DNA from: Ursus arctos
Taxonomy: Eukaryota; Chordata; Mammalia; Carnivora; Ursidae
Length of the DNA: 64,000 nt
NCBI RefSeq assembly: GCF_023065955.2
Contig: NW_026622786.1
Span: forward strand, 51,507,438-51,571,437
Reading direction: 5' to 3'
The notes beneath the pieces were generated by a model. That model was not told the DNA's origin. It did not search any database and saw only the letters and a program-made list of their open reading frames with translations. Below, piece by piece: positions 23,205 through 35,540 of this stretch (position 1 is its first letter; each line of letters opens with the position of its first letter). The translations under genes and the position numbers were made by a program.

Positions 23205-23545
23205 ATCTGTCATGTGGCAGGGACTCTTCCGGGCTAGGGATACAGTATCTAATATTACCCTTGAATTATATGAGATCACAGATCAGATACTAAAACTCTG
23301 TAACACCCACCCTCAATGAAGTAGCTGCTGCCCACGTTAGCTCTTTCTTATCTGTCCATCAGTGTGACATAAATGCGTAACTGTGCAGTGTTTGAGGTGA
23401 AGAGTGACATGAGGAAGTCAGGGGCCAGGTCATGCAAGTTCTTGAAGGTCAAGTTAAGGACTTTAGATTGTAAGAGGAATGGGCAGTCATTGAAAGCCTT
23501 TGAGCAGAAAAGTAACATCATCTACCTAGTTCCAGAAAGCTCCAA
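23205..23545 (-). repeat. L2 LINE fragment
   Basis: Antisense L2: the 3' end near 'gggctagggatacagtatc', then 'gccaggtcatgcaagttc', 'aaggactttagattgtaag' and 'gcctttgagcagaaaagtaa'. The middle part (23290-23375) is poorly matched. Confidence 0.6.
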
Positions 23546-23748
23546 AGGTATTTAATTTGTTTAATGTCATTATGATATGCTAAACCAATGAATGTTTTCT
23601 AGATCTTCAAAAGACAAAATTACATCGAGCATTCTTTGGTGTTAAAAGTACTACGCTAGACTAGTTACTTGAAAACTAACATTTGAGTGTACTTTTGGTA
23701 AGGAAACTCAAACAAAAGGACTTAATTTGCCAGAACAGCTGAATTCTT

Positions 23749-23946
23749 TTTTTTTTTTTAAGATTTTATTTATTTATTTGAGAGAGAGCGCGCACACAAG
23801 AACGGGGGCAGGGGGCAGAGGTAGAGGGAGAAGCAGACTCGCGGCTGAGCAGGGAGCCCGATGTGGAGCTCGATCCCAGGATCCTGAGATCACGACCTGA
23901 GCCGAAGGCAGACACTTAACTGACTGAGCCACCCAGGCACCCCCAA
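23749..23946 (-). mobile_element. Carnivore tRNA-Lys SINE (CAN-SINE)
   Basis: Flanked by a perfect 15-bp duplication (aacagctgaattctt at 23734-23748 and 23947-23961). It has a T-rich tail, a (TTTA)n block and the 'actgactgagccacccagg' head. Fairly young. Confidence 0.95.
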
Positions 23947-24119
23947 AACAGCTGAATTCTTGAACATTTTTTACTTCTTAAGAGTTTACCATTTGTGACA
24001 GTGTGTAAATATATCACTTTTGATAATCCTAATTCAGATTCAAAGTAATTAAGAGGCTTCTGTTTAAATCTCCATAACTCCCGAACTCAAACCTCCCACA
24101 GAATTTTGTTACATTTGCA

Positions 24120-24320
24120 ATCAGTCTCAAAATCAGATTCTAGCTTTACCACTAACTGGCTGTGTGATGCTGGAAAAAAAAAAATCAGTTAATCTCTCCA
24201 GACTTTGGCTTCCTGAACTATAAAATACCTGCTTCCCACGGCTATTGTATTAGATGAGAAAATGGAGTCAGATATGTACATTAAATGTTACCCAAGCAGA
24301 AAGTAGTATCATTATTTATT
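24120..24320 (+). repeat. MIR SINE
   Basis: Sense MIR with 'accactaactggctgtgtg', 'cttcctgaactataaaatac' and a decayed tail; an A-run of 11 interrupts it at 24174. Confidence 0.7.
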
Positions 24321-24679
24321 CGTGTGATTATTTTTATCATTTTAATTGAAGGTTGAAAAATAGTAAACTTGTGGTAGTATATACCATCTAAAAGTCAAGT
24401 ACCCAATCCAGTGAAAAGAGTAAGGTCCATCTCTTTCCTTGTTAACACGAAAAGGGAAGGAAGATCCATTTCTCCTCACAAACGATCTAGTATTTTCCAG
24501 TTTCTTCTGTTGGATATATTCACCTAGATGTAAGGGATATTGCCAGAGTCCCTGCCTGCGAAGCCACTCCCCAGCAACAGCTTTGCACTGCGGCAAGGGA
24601 ACCCGGCTCCTTGGAAGTCAGCTGGCTTCTCTTTCGATCCCTGCATGGATGAAAGATACTATCACTTCTCCGCAGCCAT

Positions 24680-24875
24680 GAGCTCTGGTCCCATATAATT
24701 AACTGGTTCTGCCACTTGCTACTTGTATTACTTTGAATAAATTTATACCTCTCTCAGCCTCAGTATTCTCATCCATGAAATGGATCATATGTCATAGGAT
24801 TGCTATGAAACTAAATAAATCATGCCTATAATGTGCTTAGCAAAATCAATGGCTTGTCACCATCATTATTGTCTA
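24680..24875 (+). repeat. MIR SINE
   Basis: Sense MIR with 'ttctgccacttgctacttg', 'tattctcatccatgaaatgg' and 'tgtgcttagcaaaatcaatg'. Confidence 0.7.
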
Positions 24876-26199
24876 AAAGTTGAGTCGGAATATAAAACTG
24901 ATCCTAGGATAAATTCTTAAAATTTTTGGATTAATAAAAATCTATGCTATGGTTTATTGAATTACCTTCCCCCCCCCAAAAGGTAATGGTGGAAGAAGGC
25001 TTTGAGGTTTTTAACCATCCCCCCAAATCATAATTTAAGCCAAAGGTTTTTTGTTCTTGGAAGAGGGTTTTAATCGGCTTCCGTTAAAGGACAAAGAGGA
25101 AATAACAAAGCACAACGGACAGGTAATTAAGTCACAGAATAGCAGGGTGGAGATCAACATCTGGTTCCATACTAGATCAGCAAAATGGAAGCCTTGAGAG
25201 GTTAAAGCTGTAGGCCCCCAGCCACACAGAGAATTACAGAGGGTGCTGGACTAAACCCTTCATGCTTCACTTCGGTCCAATATACTTTACCTGTTGATCT
25301 GTTCAATATGGGCGGGCATATGTGTATGTGTGGATGGTCAATACGTAGCAATACAAAATATAAACATGTGTATGTGTGTGTGTAGACACAGAGAGAGAGC
25401 ACAAACTATCTATTTTCTCTAGCACTCTAAAATACCATGTCGTTTTAGGTTTGAGCATACTTTTTGTTTCTACTTCGATGCTAAATATATCTCATTACTT
25501 TCTAAATGTCTAGACTAGTGTCACGAACCCCTATTTGGCTGAATAGCATTGCCCTGGCAATTTGAATCACATTTCCAGTGGCACTCATACCTTTTTAGCT
25601 GAAATTCGGCTTAGCATTTTGATTAATTTTTCTGTTAAGTACTCTAAAAAGACTTTTCAGTTTATGAGACTATAACCTCAAAGGTAGAAGGAAAGTAAAA
25701 GGTGACTTAAATAATAGAAAACAAAACAAAACAGAAAAAAGTCATCAGAGATGGTATCTGTAGAAATGCCAAGATCCAAATGCTGAATCTGAATTAAGCT
25801 AATTAGGTGGTACTTTTCACAAGTGGATTTTGTTCTTTCTGGAATAGTCACATTTATAAGAGAAATTCAAGCTTAATTCAAAAATGTGCCAACATGCTAG
25901 TCAGGCTGCCCCCAGATATTTCTCCTTTGAAACTCCCTTGAAAACTGAGGCTAGCTCTAGTTTTGTTTTTTTGATTTTGTTTTTTTTATGACCACCTAAA
26001 CACAAGCACATGCCGTGCTCATCTCTGCCACGTGGTTTAACTACAGCCTACCTCAGTGATTTCAGTGGAATTCATTCTGCTCTGAAGTTACCAGAAGGTA
26101 GAACTCCTTACCTAGCGTGGCATTTAGGACCCGGTCTATCATATTTCTCCAGTTTTATCTGTCATCATTATTCTTTGAACACTCCGCTCTGCAACCAAA

Positions 26200-26590
26200 G
26201 GTAAATTCTCCTCATTCCTCAAACAAGCACATTCATGACCCGTGTGTTAGCTTCTATTTGGAGGACTATCTCTTTGGACAACCTTCTCTTCAAACTAGAA
26301 ACCCACCCATCCTCACGCTAGCTCAGAAATGCCTGACTATGCCTGCGGGAAGTTTTCCTTCAGAACTGAATTTTTTTTCTCATTGGGTTCTTCCAAACTT
26401 CACTTAAGATTTCTTTATAGAACTTATCAAATTTTTGCCTCATATTACAGTTTACATTATCTTTGTTCTTTTAGATTTTTAGTTGCTTGAGAATAGGGCC
26501 CACTTGTCATTCATCTTGTGCCCCATCAGTGAACCTAATTCAGTGCCACGTCCACAGCAGAGAGTCGGTGAACATTCATTGATTGAGAAA
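26200..26590 (+). repeat. L2 LINE 3' fragment
   Basis: Sense L2: 'tgcgggaagttttccttcag', 'tttatagaacttatcaaat', 'ttgcttgagaatagggccc', ending near 'aacattcattgattgag'. Confidence 0.55.
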
Positions 26591-26775
26591 AAGGTTTCAA
26601 GCCAGGCAAAGAATCAGTGTCAAAAATCACCTTCTCCATCATTATTTGGTAGAAGCTACCAAATGAGAAGTTCTCAAGTTAAGACTTTTTCCATCACTGA
26701 GAAAAAAACTTCCAAAAAATACTTTCAAATCTTTACTTCTCTAAGAGCGTGTATCATAAATACAGCCAAAATCCT

Positions 26776-26815
26776 AAAACAAAACAAAACAAAACAAAAC
26801 AAAACAAAACAAAAC
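26776..26815. repeat. (AAAAC)8 pentanucleotide repeat
   Basis: Eight perfect AAAAC units, unlike the flanks. It may derive from an old poly(A) tail. Confidence 0.95.
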
Positions 26816-27360
26816 ATAAAACCAGCAAAGTAAATGACGTAGAAAGAAAGGTGAAAGAAGGTGTCACACTTGGCTATGTAATGAGGTTAGTACAAATGAG
26901 GTTTACTAACACTTGTATACATAACATGGAAGGGACCCTCAGACTCTCCCGCGGTGCCTGTTCCCTCTTGTTTTAAGGACGGAGCTAATAACCTTAGTGA
27001 TCTCCTTTTCTGGACCAGAAGGGTAGCAGCCAAACAGAAGGAGTCAAAGAGGCAACAGAGGTCATTATGGCAGCTGCCAGAGAGGAAAGGACCCATCACA
27101 CTCTTCAGATGACCAAAGGGCTTTTATCTTGGGGCTCCTAGCTCAATGCATAACAACAGTGCCTGATAGCTTTGTTGAATTAGATCATAGGGCGTTAAGT
27201 GGAATTCTAAACACGGATACATATAAAAAGCGCTTTTAAAGTTGTCTCAAGTAGTTAGGAAAACGTTCCTTTCACCCTCAAAAAATAGATTAAATTATGT
27301 TTGATGGTCTTTGCGTAAGAAACATAAGCAATATAAGACTATTGATATTTAAGAATGTAC

Positions 27361-27505
27361 ATTACAGATATATTAAAGACATATTAAATATATATTAATA
27401 TATATCCATAATATATATTAACATAATTCATTAAAACCTAATTTTTGATATTTCTAAAATGTAATATCTAAAATGTAATATATATTGCATTTTACATATA
27501 CTATA
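27361..27505. repeat. AT-rich low-complexity tract
   Basis: Repeated 'atatattaa' and 'tatatatt' words with short inverted repeats over about 145 bases. Confidence 0.8.
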
Positions 27506-27557
27506 TGTAAAAATATTATGTTCTTCCTTTAGAAAATTAAATTCTGTGGAATAAGAC

Positions 27558-27725
27558 TAGCTAGCATTTATTAAACGCAATCATGTAATTGTGCATTATC
27601 TCATTAAAACAGCCGCACACTGTGACGTAGGCATAGTCATCCCCGCTTTGCAGATGACGAGCACCTCTCAGAGAAGGGCCACGAGTTTCCAACACAGCAT
27701 GGTTAGTAAACGATGGGTCAGGGGC
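27558..27725 (-). repeat. MIR SINE
   Basis: Antisense MIR with 'tagcatttattaaacgcaat', 'cattatctcattaaaacagc' and 'ccccgctttgcagatgacga'. Confidence 0.7.
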
Positions 27726-29411
27726 CCCATGCAGGCTTGCGTGTTCTCGATGCATATATGCATGTCTGCTGGGTGGCCGAGCAGACGGGGCGGGGTGCAC
27801 ACAGCGCCCTGACCATGCGCTCCCTCAACTAGCGCCTGAGATCCAGGGTCTCCTCATGCTTCCCTAGTCTCCTCTCGCAGCACTCCTGGGAGGATCTGCT
27901 CTATCTGGTCTGCTCCATCCTGTGGCTATCATTATGCTGGAGAAATGTTTGTAGTCAGGACAGTGGAAAACAATAGCAAGAATTAAGTCAGCGGTTTGCA
28001 GGTGGGAACGAAATACTTTCTTTTCCACCAGGTCTTAACCTTTTGAATTGGTCTGACCTCTGAAGCAACTGAAGAGGCATGTCCACAGGGCGTCCCCTGG
28101 GGGGGGCGGGTAGGGAGATGAGAGAGGGGGAGCTTCACTCTAAGCCCTTCAGGACTCCCCTATGATAGAAAAGAGTCAGTCACACAATCAGAAGGCAAGG
28201 GGGAAAGAATGTACCGTTTCTCTCTCTGAATTACTGGTTTTTATTTTAGGGCCAGAGACAGTGACTTCAGCTTCTTTGCTTCACATACTCTCAGCCCTCA
28301 ATCAGCAGCGAACTCCTCCCCTCCCCACCCCCACTGTCACTCAGCTATGCCCAAAGGCCGGCCAGGCCTGAAACAGCTTGACGCTTCACGTCCGCGGAAG
28401 GCTGCTCTCCAGTATGGAGCAGGTTTTACTTCTAAGTCATGCATTGAGGTTGCTGGGCTACCTGGCCACTGTGTGTAATAAAACTCCAAGCCTTGCTTTT
28501 TTATCCTCAAGGAACTCCTTGTTTGGGGTAACCAGTCGATATTTTGTTTTTTGAAATATGAGAGAATGATGAGGACAGTTTGTGGTTAGAAGAAGAGTGT
28601 TATAAACTCAAGCACGTTTCAATAGAAATTAAAATGGACCTTGGAATGTGCTTGAATTCTGTTGAGAAACCAATGTAGCAAAACCCCATTACAAGATAGT
28701 ATAGTTCATAGAAACAATGCATGACTCCAAACTTGTTTTGGGGAATGTTTTAGGATTCCAGGAAAAACATACTCATGAAAATGCCTCTCTATAACAAATA
28801 ATGTCTGTAAGTACGTAACAGTAGCTCTTAACTTCTGTTTCATCACAGACTTCATTGAGAATCTAATAAAAGCTATGGGTCCCCTCCCCATAAAATATTG
28901 GCATGCACATATATCTACCAACCTGTATATACTATTTCTGGGAATTTATAGCCTGCCTAAATGTATCACAGACCTAAGTTAAGTCCCTTTCTCTGTAGGA
29001 ATTCAATTATCTTTTTGCATTAATGGTTAACAATAGTGTATAATAAATGGTCTTGGCGGAGACAACCCAGCTATGCCAGGCATTATGGTGAAGCTTCGTC
29101 AGATATTAAATGAGTTATTTAACACTTTAGAAAGAATCAGTCTGAGTCAGTCTTAGAATTCACAGTATTTGTCCTTGGACCCATGATGATGGATGTCCTA
29201 AATTATAGTCAATCAGCCGAACCCTCTGTTATGTCTCCCTGATGGAGCCTCCCTATTTTTCTTATGGCTGGTCTAGTCATCCATCTGTTTCTGTTACAAA
29301 CAGCCCAGTGCTTTTGCTAGACCCACAGCTTTTAAAACTGAGTAGAGGAGGGGGGGAAAAAGCACATATATTTCAGAAGCAGAAATAGAAACTGAAGAGC
29401 TCAGTCATTAG

Positions 29412-29645
29412 CAATGATAATAAAAGAAAAAACAGAGTTCCTATTAGGTGCTAACTACAATGGTAGGCCCTCTCACACATCTTATCTCACAGAATCCATA
29501 AATCCGTCCCACTGGGGAGGTGTCATCCATCCACTATTTTACGTGTGGGTAGCCAGAGGCTCTCAGAGATTATGTGACTTGTGTAAGACACCCTGGTTAA
29601 TAAATTGCACCAATATTTAAATATATTTGTGTCTGACTCCAAGTC
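29412..29645 (-). repeat. MIR SINE
   Basis: Antisense MIR spanning 'cctattaggtgctaactac', 'catcttatctcacagaatcc', 'agattatgtgacttgtgtaa' and 'gtgtctgactccaagtctag'. Confidence 0.75.
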
Positions 29646-29692
29646 TAGTATTTTTTCCTACTATATAATGTGTTTTAAAAGTACTTATTTTA

Positions 29693-29882
29693 GGGGCGCC
29701 TGGGTAGCGCAGTTGTTAAGCGTCTGCCTTCGGCTCAGGGCGTGATCCCGGCATTCCGGGATCGAGTCCCACATCGGGCTCCTCGACTGGGAGCCTGCTT
29801 CTTCCTCTCCCACTCCCCTGCTGTGTTCCCTCTCTCGCTGGCTGTCTCTCTATCACATAAATAAATAAAATCTTTAAAAAAA
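29693..29882 (+). mobile_element. Young carnivore SINE
   Basis: Starts ggggcgcctgggtagcgcag and ends in a (TAAA)n plus A tail. A perfect 16-bp duplication (aaaagtacttatttta) lies at 29677-29692 and 29883-29898. Same subfamily as the copies at 18820 and 49678. Confidence 0.96.
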
Positions 29883-30835
29883 AAAAGTACTTATTTTAAA
29901 AATGAGCTCTAACTCCATGCTTCCAGTATCTTAAAATTCCCTATGTCTTCCTAGACTGCAAAGCTTCCCCAGATGAAAAGATACGCATGGAGGAGAAAAG
30001 GTGACCTACACCTCCCAGAATACTCAGGTGGATTCCAACACTAAGGTCATGTGGTCTTGGCTGAGCCACGAAGCAATTGCAACCTTACCTGGGGTACTGG
30101 GCTTCCATCCAGGAGCATTCAAACTCATGCTGCCTTTTCTTTCAAGATGTGGCTAATTGAACCACAGAGACAATCAGTGGTATCAGGCAGTAATGAGGAA
30201 ACTTCATATCCTGTTTCCATTCACCCTCCGACACCAAATTAGCTTTCACCTTTATTTCCTTCTAGATCGAAAGTAAAAGCCCTTATGAACTGCCATGGCA
30301 AGAATATCAGCTTCTGTTGGCCTCTAAAGGGTCATGAGTAATTGTTTGGTCATTGTTTGGCTGTATTTGTTAAGAGCTCTGGGACTCACCAGGTAACACA
30401 GTAGTTTTGTGGTATCTAGACTGATCGCCTCCCCCCACATCCCCTTAAGACACAGTCTATTATGATGACCATGGTACCAGTCTCCTTAAATTAATTTCAA
30501 GTGTCCAGGTGGAAAACAAAGCCTCATTACAATTCTTTAGGAAAGTGTTTTAGAAGTATCATATCTCTTCAGCCTTCTTTGACTTCCCATTTCCCTTCTT
30601 TGACTTTCCAGCTTCCCGTTTCCAGCTTCTTTCATTTCTCTACCTCTTGGGCATGGTAACTAAGATGAGATAAGCAGCCAGTCTAAGGACTTGGTATCCA
30701 GAGCACCCCAACCAGGGATCTCCACTAAGAAAGCCTTTAATGCCTGCCCACATGATGTCTTCCCAAGTCATGCTCAGAACTGACCCTGGCTTCTCCCTCG
30801 GTAACTGCCTCCAGCAACACACCTAAAAACTTTTG

Positions 30836-31636
30836 GCAAATGCTTATTGATCACGTGTTATATGCTGGAAATTATTCTATGTATTGGGATACAGAATTAA
30901 TACCATAGAGCTTCTGCCTTTGAGGAGCTCTGTAAATTGGTAAGAAAGATTCATGAAAATATGATTTCATGATATCAGGGTACACTTAAGTGCAGTAGTT
31001 AGAGTCCATGAGAGCAGAGAGCAAAGAGCAAAGGCACCCACCCCAACCTGGGGACTCAGAGAAGAGTCCCATCTGACATGCATTATCTGAATCTGAAAGG
31101 TGAGTAAGAGTTTGGTGGAGACAAAAAAGTGAGAGGAACATTCCAGACAAGGAAGCCACACAAACACGGTCACAGAAGGATGAAATGGATGATATGTATG
31201 GAGAAATAAAAGCAATTTGCTATTCGTTAGGAACACTAAGTAAGGAGACAGTGACAGGAGGTGGGGCTAAAAAGGTAGGTAATGATCAGGTCACAGGGCG
31301 CCCTGCATGCCACACTAGGTGACTTGGACTTCATTCTGTAGGTTATTAGGAAGCAAATGTAGGCTTTTAGCAAACCATTTACATGGGTAGATTTGTACAC
31401 AGTGGGGAAGATGGATTAAGTGGTGAAGACTAGAAGCAGACCAGTTTGGAGACCATCATAACAATCTAGGCAAGAGATGTAATGGGGGCCTAAAAGTGAT
31501 AATGGAGACAGAAAAAGTGGATGAAAAAATCAGTTAGACAGAGTAGGGAAAACTTAGTGAATGATGGATGTTGGATTGAGGAGCGGGAAGAACCCAAGAT
31601 GACTCATAGTTAGAATGTAGTTTTTATATTCTCCCC
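30836..31636 (-). repeat. L2 LINE fragment, cut by LINE-1
   Basis: A long antisense L2. The 3' end is near 30845 ('gctggaaattattctatg'), followed by 'ggaacattccagacaaggaa', 'gactagaagcagaccagttt', 'aacaatctaggcaagagatg' and 'acccaagatgactcatag'. The match stops where the LINE-1 begins, so the L1 inserted into or beside it. Confidence 0.7.
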
Positions 31637-34503
31637 TCAAGAAGCTGGAACAGCAACAGAGGGACAGGCCTAATCCACGCACGAGGAAGCAGTTGAGCAA
31701 GATTAGAGCAGAAATCAATGAATTAGAAACCAGAAGTACAGTAGAGCAGATCAACAGAACTAGAAGCTGGTTCTTTGAGAGAAACAATAAAATTGACAAA
31801 CTGCTGGCAAGACTTCTCCAAAAAAATAGAGAAAGGACCCAAATTAATAAAATTATGAATGAAAAAGGAGAGGTCACGACCAACACCAATGAAATTGGAA
31901 GGATTATTAGAAACTTTTATCAACAGCTATATGCCAATAAATTAAGCAATCTGGAAGAGATGGAGGCCTTCCTGGAAATCTATAAACTACCAAGACTGAA
32001 ACAGGAAGAAATTGATTTTTTAAACAGGCCAATCAATTATGAAGAGATTGAATCAGTGATAAACAACCTTCCAAATAACAAAACTCCAGGCCTGGATGGT
32101 TTTCCTGGGGAATTCTACCAAACATTCAAAGAAGAAATAATACCTATTCTCCTAAAGCTATTTCAAAAAAAAAAAGAAACAGAAGGAAAGCTACCAAACT
32201 CATTCTATGAGGCCAATATTACCTTGATCCCCAAACCAGGCAAAGACCCCGTCAAAAAGGAGAATCACAGACCGATTTCCCTAATGAATATGGATGCCAA
32301 AATCCTCAACAAGATCCTGGCTAATAGAATCCAACAGTACATTAAAAGGATTATCCATCATGACCAAGTGGGATTCATACCTGGGATGCAAGCGTGGTTC
32401 AACATTCACAAATCGATCGGCGTGATACATCATATCAACAAGAAAAGACTCAGGAACCATATGATCCTCTCAATTGATGCAGAAAAAGCATCTGACAAAA
32501 TACAGCATCCTTTCCTGATTAAAACCCTTCAGAGTGTAGGAATAGAGGGTACATTTCTCAATCTCATAAAAGCCATCTATGAAAAGCTACATCAAATATT
32601 ATTCTCAATGGGGAAAAGCTGGAAGCCTTTCCCTTAAGATCAGGAACATGACAAGGATGCCCACTCTCACCACTATTATTCAACATAGTACTAGAAGTCC
32701 TTCCAACAGCAATCAGACAACAAAAAGGGATAAAAGGTATCCAAATTGGCAAAGAAGAAGTCAAAATGTCTCTCTTCGCAGATGACATGATACTCTATAT
32801 GGAAAACCCAAAATAATCCACTCCCAAACTATTAGAAGTTATAGAGCAATTCAGTAATATGGCGGGATACAAAATCAATGCTCAGAAATCAGTTGCATTT
32901 CTATACACGAATAATGAGACTGAAGAAAGAGAAATTAGGGAATCCATCCCATTTACAATAGCACCAAAAATCATACGTTACCTTGGAATTAACTTAACCA
33001 GAGATGTAAAGGACCTATATTCTAGAAACTATAAATCACTCTTGAAAGACATTGAGGAAGACACAAAAAGATGGAAAAATATTCCATGCTCATGGATCGG
33101 AAGAATTAACATAGTTAAAATGTCCATGCTACCCAGAGCAATCTACACTTTCAATGCTATCCCAATCAAAATACCGAAAACGTTTTTCAAAGAACTGGAA
33201 CAAATAGTCCTTAAATTTGTGTGGAACCAGAAAAGGCCCCGAATCTCCAAGGAACTGTTGAAAAGGAAAAACAAAGCTGGGGGCATCACAATGCCGGATT
33301 TCGAGCTGTACTACAAAGCTGTGATCACAAAGACAGCATGGTACTGGCACAAAAACAGACACATAGACCAATGGAACAGAATAGAGAGCCCAGAAATGGA
33401 CCCTCACCTCTTTGGGCAACTAATTTTTGATAAAGCAGGAAAAAACATCCGGTGGAAAAAAGACAGACTCTTCAATAAATGGTGCTGGGAAAATTGGATA
33501 GCTACATGCAAAAGAATGAAACTTGACCACTCTCTCACACCATACACAAAAATAAACTCCAAATGGATAAAAGACCTTGATGTGAGACAGGAATCCATCA
33601 AAATTCTAGAGGAGAACATAGGCTGCAACCTCAATGACATCAGCCAAAGCAACCTTTTTCATGACACATCTCCAAAGGCAAGAGAAACAAAAGATAAAAT
33701 GAACCTGTGGGACTTCATCAAGATAAAAAGCTTCTGCACAGCCAAGGAAACGGTCAAAAAACCTAAGAGGCAGCCCATGGAATGGGAGAAGATATTTGCA
33801 AATGATACTATAATAAGACTGGTATCCAGGATCTACAAAGAACTTCTCAAACTCAATACATGAGAAACAAATAAACAAATCATAAAATGGGCAGAAGACA
33901 TGAACAGACACTTTTCCAATGATGCCATACAAATGGCTAACAGACACATGAAAAAAATGTTCAAAATCATTAGCCATCAGGGAAATTCAAATCAAAACCA
34001 CACTAAGATACCACCTTATGCCAGTTAGAATGGCAAAAATTGACAAGGCAAGAAACAACAATTGCTGGAGAGGATGTGGAGAAAGGGGATCCCTCCTACA
34101 TTGTTGGTGGGAATGCAAGTTGGTACAGCCACTCTGGAAAACAGTGTGGAGGTCCCTTAAAAAGTTAAAAATTGAGCTACTCTATGACCCAGCAACTGCA
34201 CTACTGGGTATTTACCCCAAAGATACAGACGTAGTGAAGAGAAGGGCCATATGTACCCCAATGTTCATAGCAGCATTGTCCACAATAGCCAAATCGTGGA
34301 AGGAACCGAGATGCCCTTCAACAGATGACTGGATTAAGAAGTTGTGGTCCATATATACAATGGAATATTACTCAGCTATCAGAAAGAACGAGTTCTCAAC
34401 ATTTGCTGCAACATGGACGGCACTGGAGGAGATAATGCTAAGTGAAATAAGTCAAGCAGAGAAAGACAAATATCATATGATTTCTCTCATCTATGGAACA
34501 TAA
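31637..34503 (+). pseudogene. LINE-1 ORF2 remnant
   Basis: The reading frame is L1 ORF2 (reverse transcriptase and C-terminal domain) but broken. It opens in one frame up to 32637. A one-base loss near 32585 moves the frame. TGA at 32649-32651 and TAA at 32814-32816 then interrupt the RT around the FADD catalytic motif (32775-32786), which itself is intact. The same frame is open from 32859 to a TGA at 33861-33863, where related elements have CGA, a typical CpG decay. An extra A in the A7 run at 33951-33957 shifts the frame again, and the C terminus ([18 protein letters not shown] region) is readable from 34018 to the stop at 34501-34503. No functional protein can come from it. Confidence 0.93.
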
Positions 34504-34797
34504 GAACTAGGAAGATCGGTAGGGGAAGAAAGGGATAAAGAAAGGGGGGGTAATCAGAAGGGGGAATGAAACATGAGAGACTATGGACTATGAGAAACAA
34601 ACTGAGGGCCTCAGAGGGGAGGGGGGTGGGGGAATGGGATAGACTGGTGATGGGTAATAAGGAGGGCACGTATTGCATGGTGCACTGGGTGTTATACGCA
34701 ACTAATGAATCATCGAATTTTACATCGGAAACCGGGGATGTACTGTATGGTGACTAACATAATATAATAAGAAAACATTAAAATTAAAAAAAAAAAA
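31637..34797 (+). mobile_element. LINE-1 (carnivore L1), 5'-truncated, dead
   Basis: About 3.2 kb in sense on the + strand, so antisense to SGIP1. ORF1 and the endonuclease are missing; the element starts shortly before the reverse transcriptase. It runs through the RT, the Cys-rich C terminus and the 3' UTR (34504-34785, including a G-run at 34542-34550) to a 12-base A tail. I found no convincing target duplication. The 3' UTR type is that of recent arctoid carnivore L1s. Confidence 0.95.
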
Positions 34798-34879
34798 GAA
34801 GAAGTCAGGGGCTACAGTTTGAGCAGGGAAGACTTGACTGTCTCAGATTACGCAAACCAGTTAACCCTTTGCTAATCCA

Positions 34880-35090
34880 GTGCAATAACTCACATTTATA
34901 GCTGCATAGTAGCGATAGTTTCATGAATTAGATATTCATCACTATACTCATTTTGCCAACTGTCCTATGAGGAAAATATTTTGTCACAGTTGAGGAGATG
35001 GGTTCAAGGAAAGTTAAATGGACTTGGTCAAGGTCGCATAAAAAAGCAGTGGTAGAGCAAGGCCTCAGACTCAGGTTTACACCAAAAATC
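34880..35090 (-). repeat. MIR SINE
   Basis: Antisense MIR with 'gtcctatgaggaaaatattt', 'gacttggtcaaggtcgcata' and 'agcaaggcctcagactcagg'. Confidence 0.65.
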
Positions 35091-35126
35091 TAGAAAATGA
35101 TCTTTCTTTTTAAATTATACTGTATA

Positions 35127-35540
35127 ACAATGGAATACCATCCCAAAAAAATGAAATCTTGCCATTTGCAATGACATGGATGAAACTAGAGGGTATTATG
35201 CTAAGTGAAATAAGCCAGACAGAGAAAGACAATTATCATATGATCTCACTGATAGGTAATTTAAGAAATAAAACAGAGGACCATAGGGGAAGAGAGGAAA
35301 AAAATAAAACAAGATGAAATCAGAGAGGGAGACAAACCATAAGAGACTCTTAATCATAGGAAACAAACTGAGGGTTGTTGGAGGGGAGAGTGGTGAGGGG
35401 ATGGGGTGATGGACATTAAGGAGGGCATGTGATGTAATGAGCACTGGGTGTTATATAAGCCTGATGAATCACTGACCTCTACCTCTGAAACCAATAATAC
35501 ATTATGTTAATTAATTGCATTTAAATTAAAAAATTAAAAT
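35127..35540 (+). mobile_element. LINE-1 3' fragment, separate insertion
   Basis: A 414-bp 5'-truncated L1 tail: end of ORF2 ('gctaagtgaaataagccag'), 3' UTR ('aacaaactgagggttgttgg') and an A-rich end. It has its own duplication, aaattatactgtata (35112-35126) against aagttatactgtata (35541-35555), so it is independent of the larger L1 330 bases upstream. Confidence 0.93.

Noticed and set aside
26636..26656. Candidate SGIP1 exon 1 (minus strand ATGATGGAG)
   Set aside because: It would continue as AAG before a gtgatt donor, giving the wrong residue and phase 0 instead of the phase 1 junction required by exon 2.
31554..31923. Open frames on the - strand opposite the LINE-1
   Set aside because: Antisense shadows of the L1 ORF2 and L2 sequence; the AT-rich ORF2 antisense often gives Leu/Ser/Phe-rich frames.
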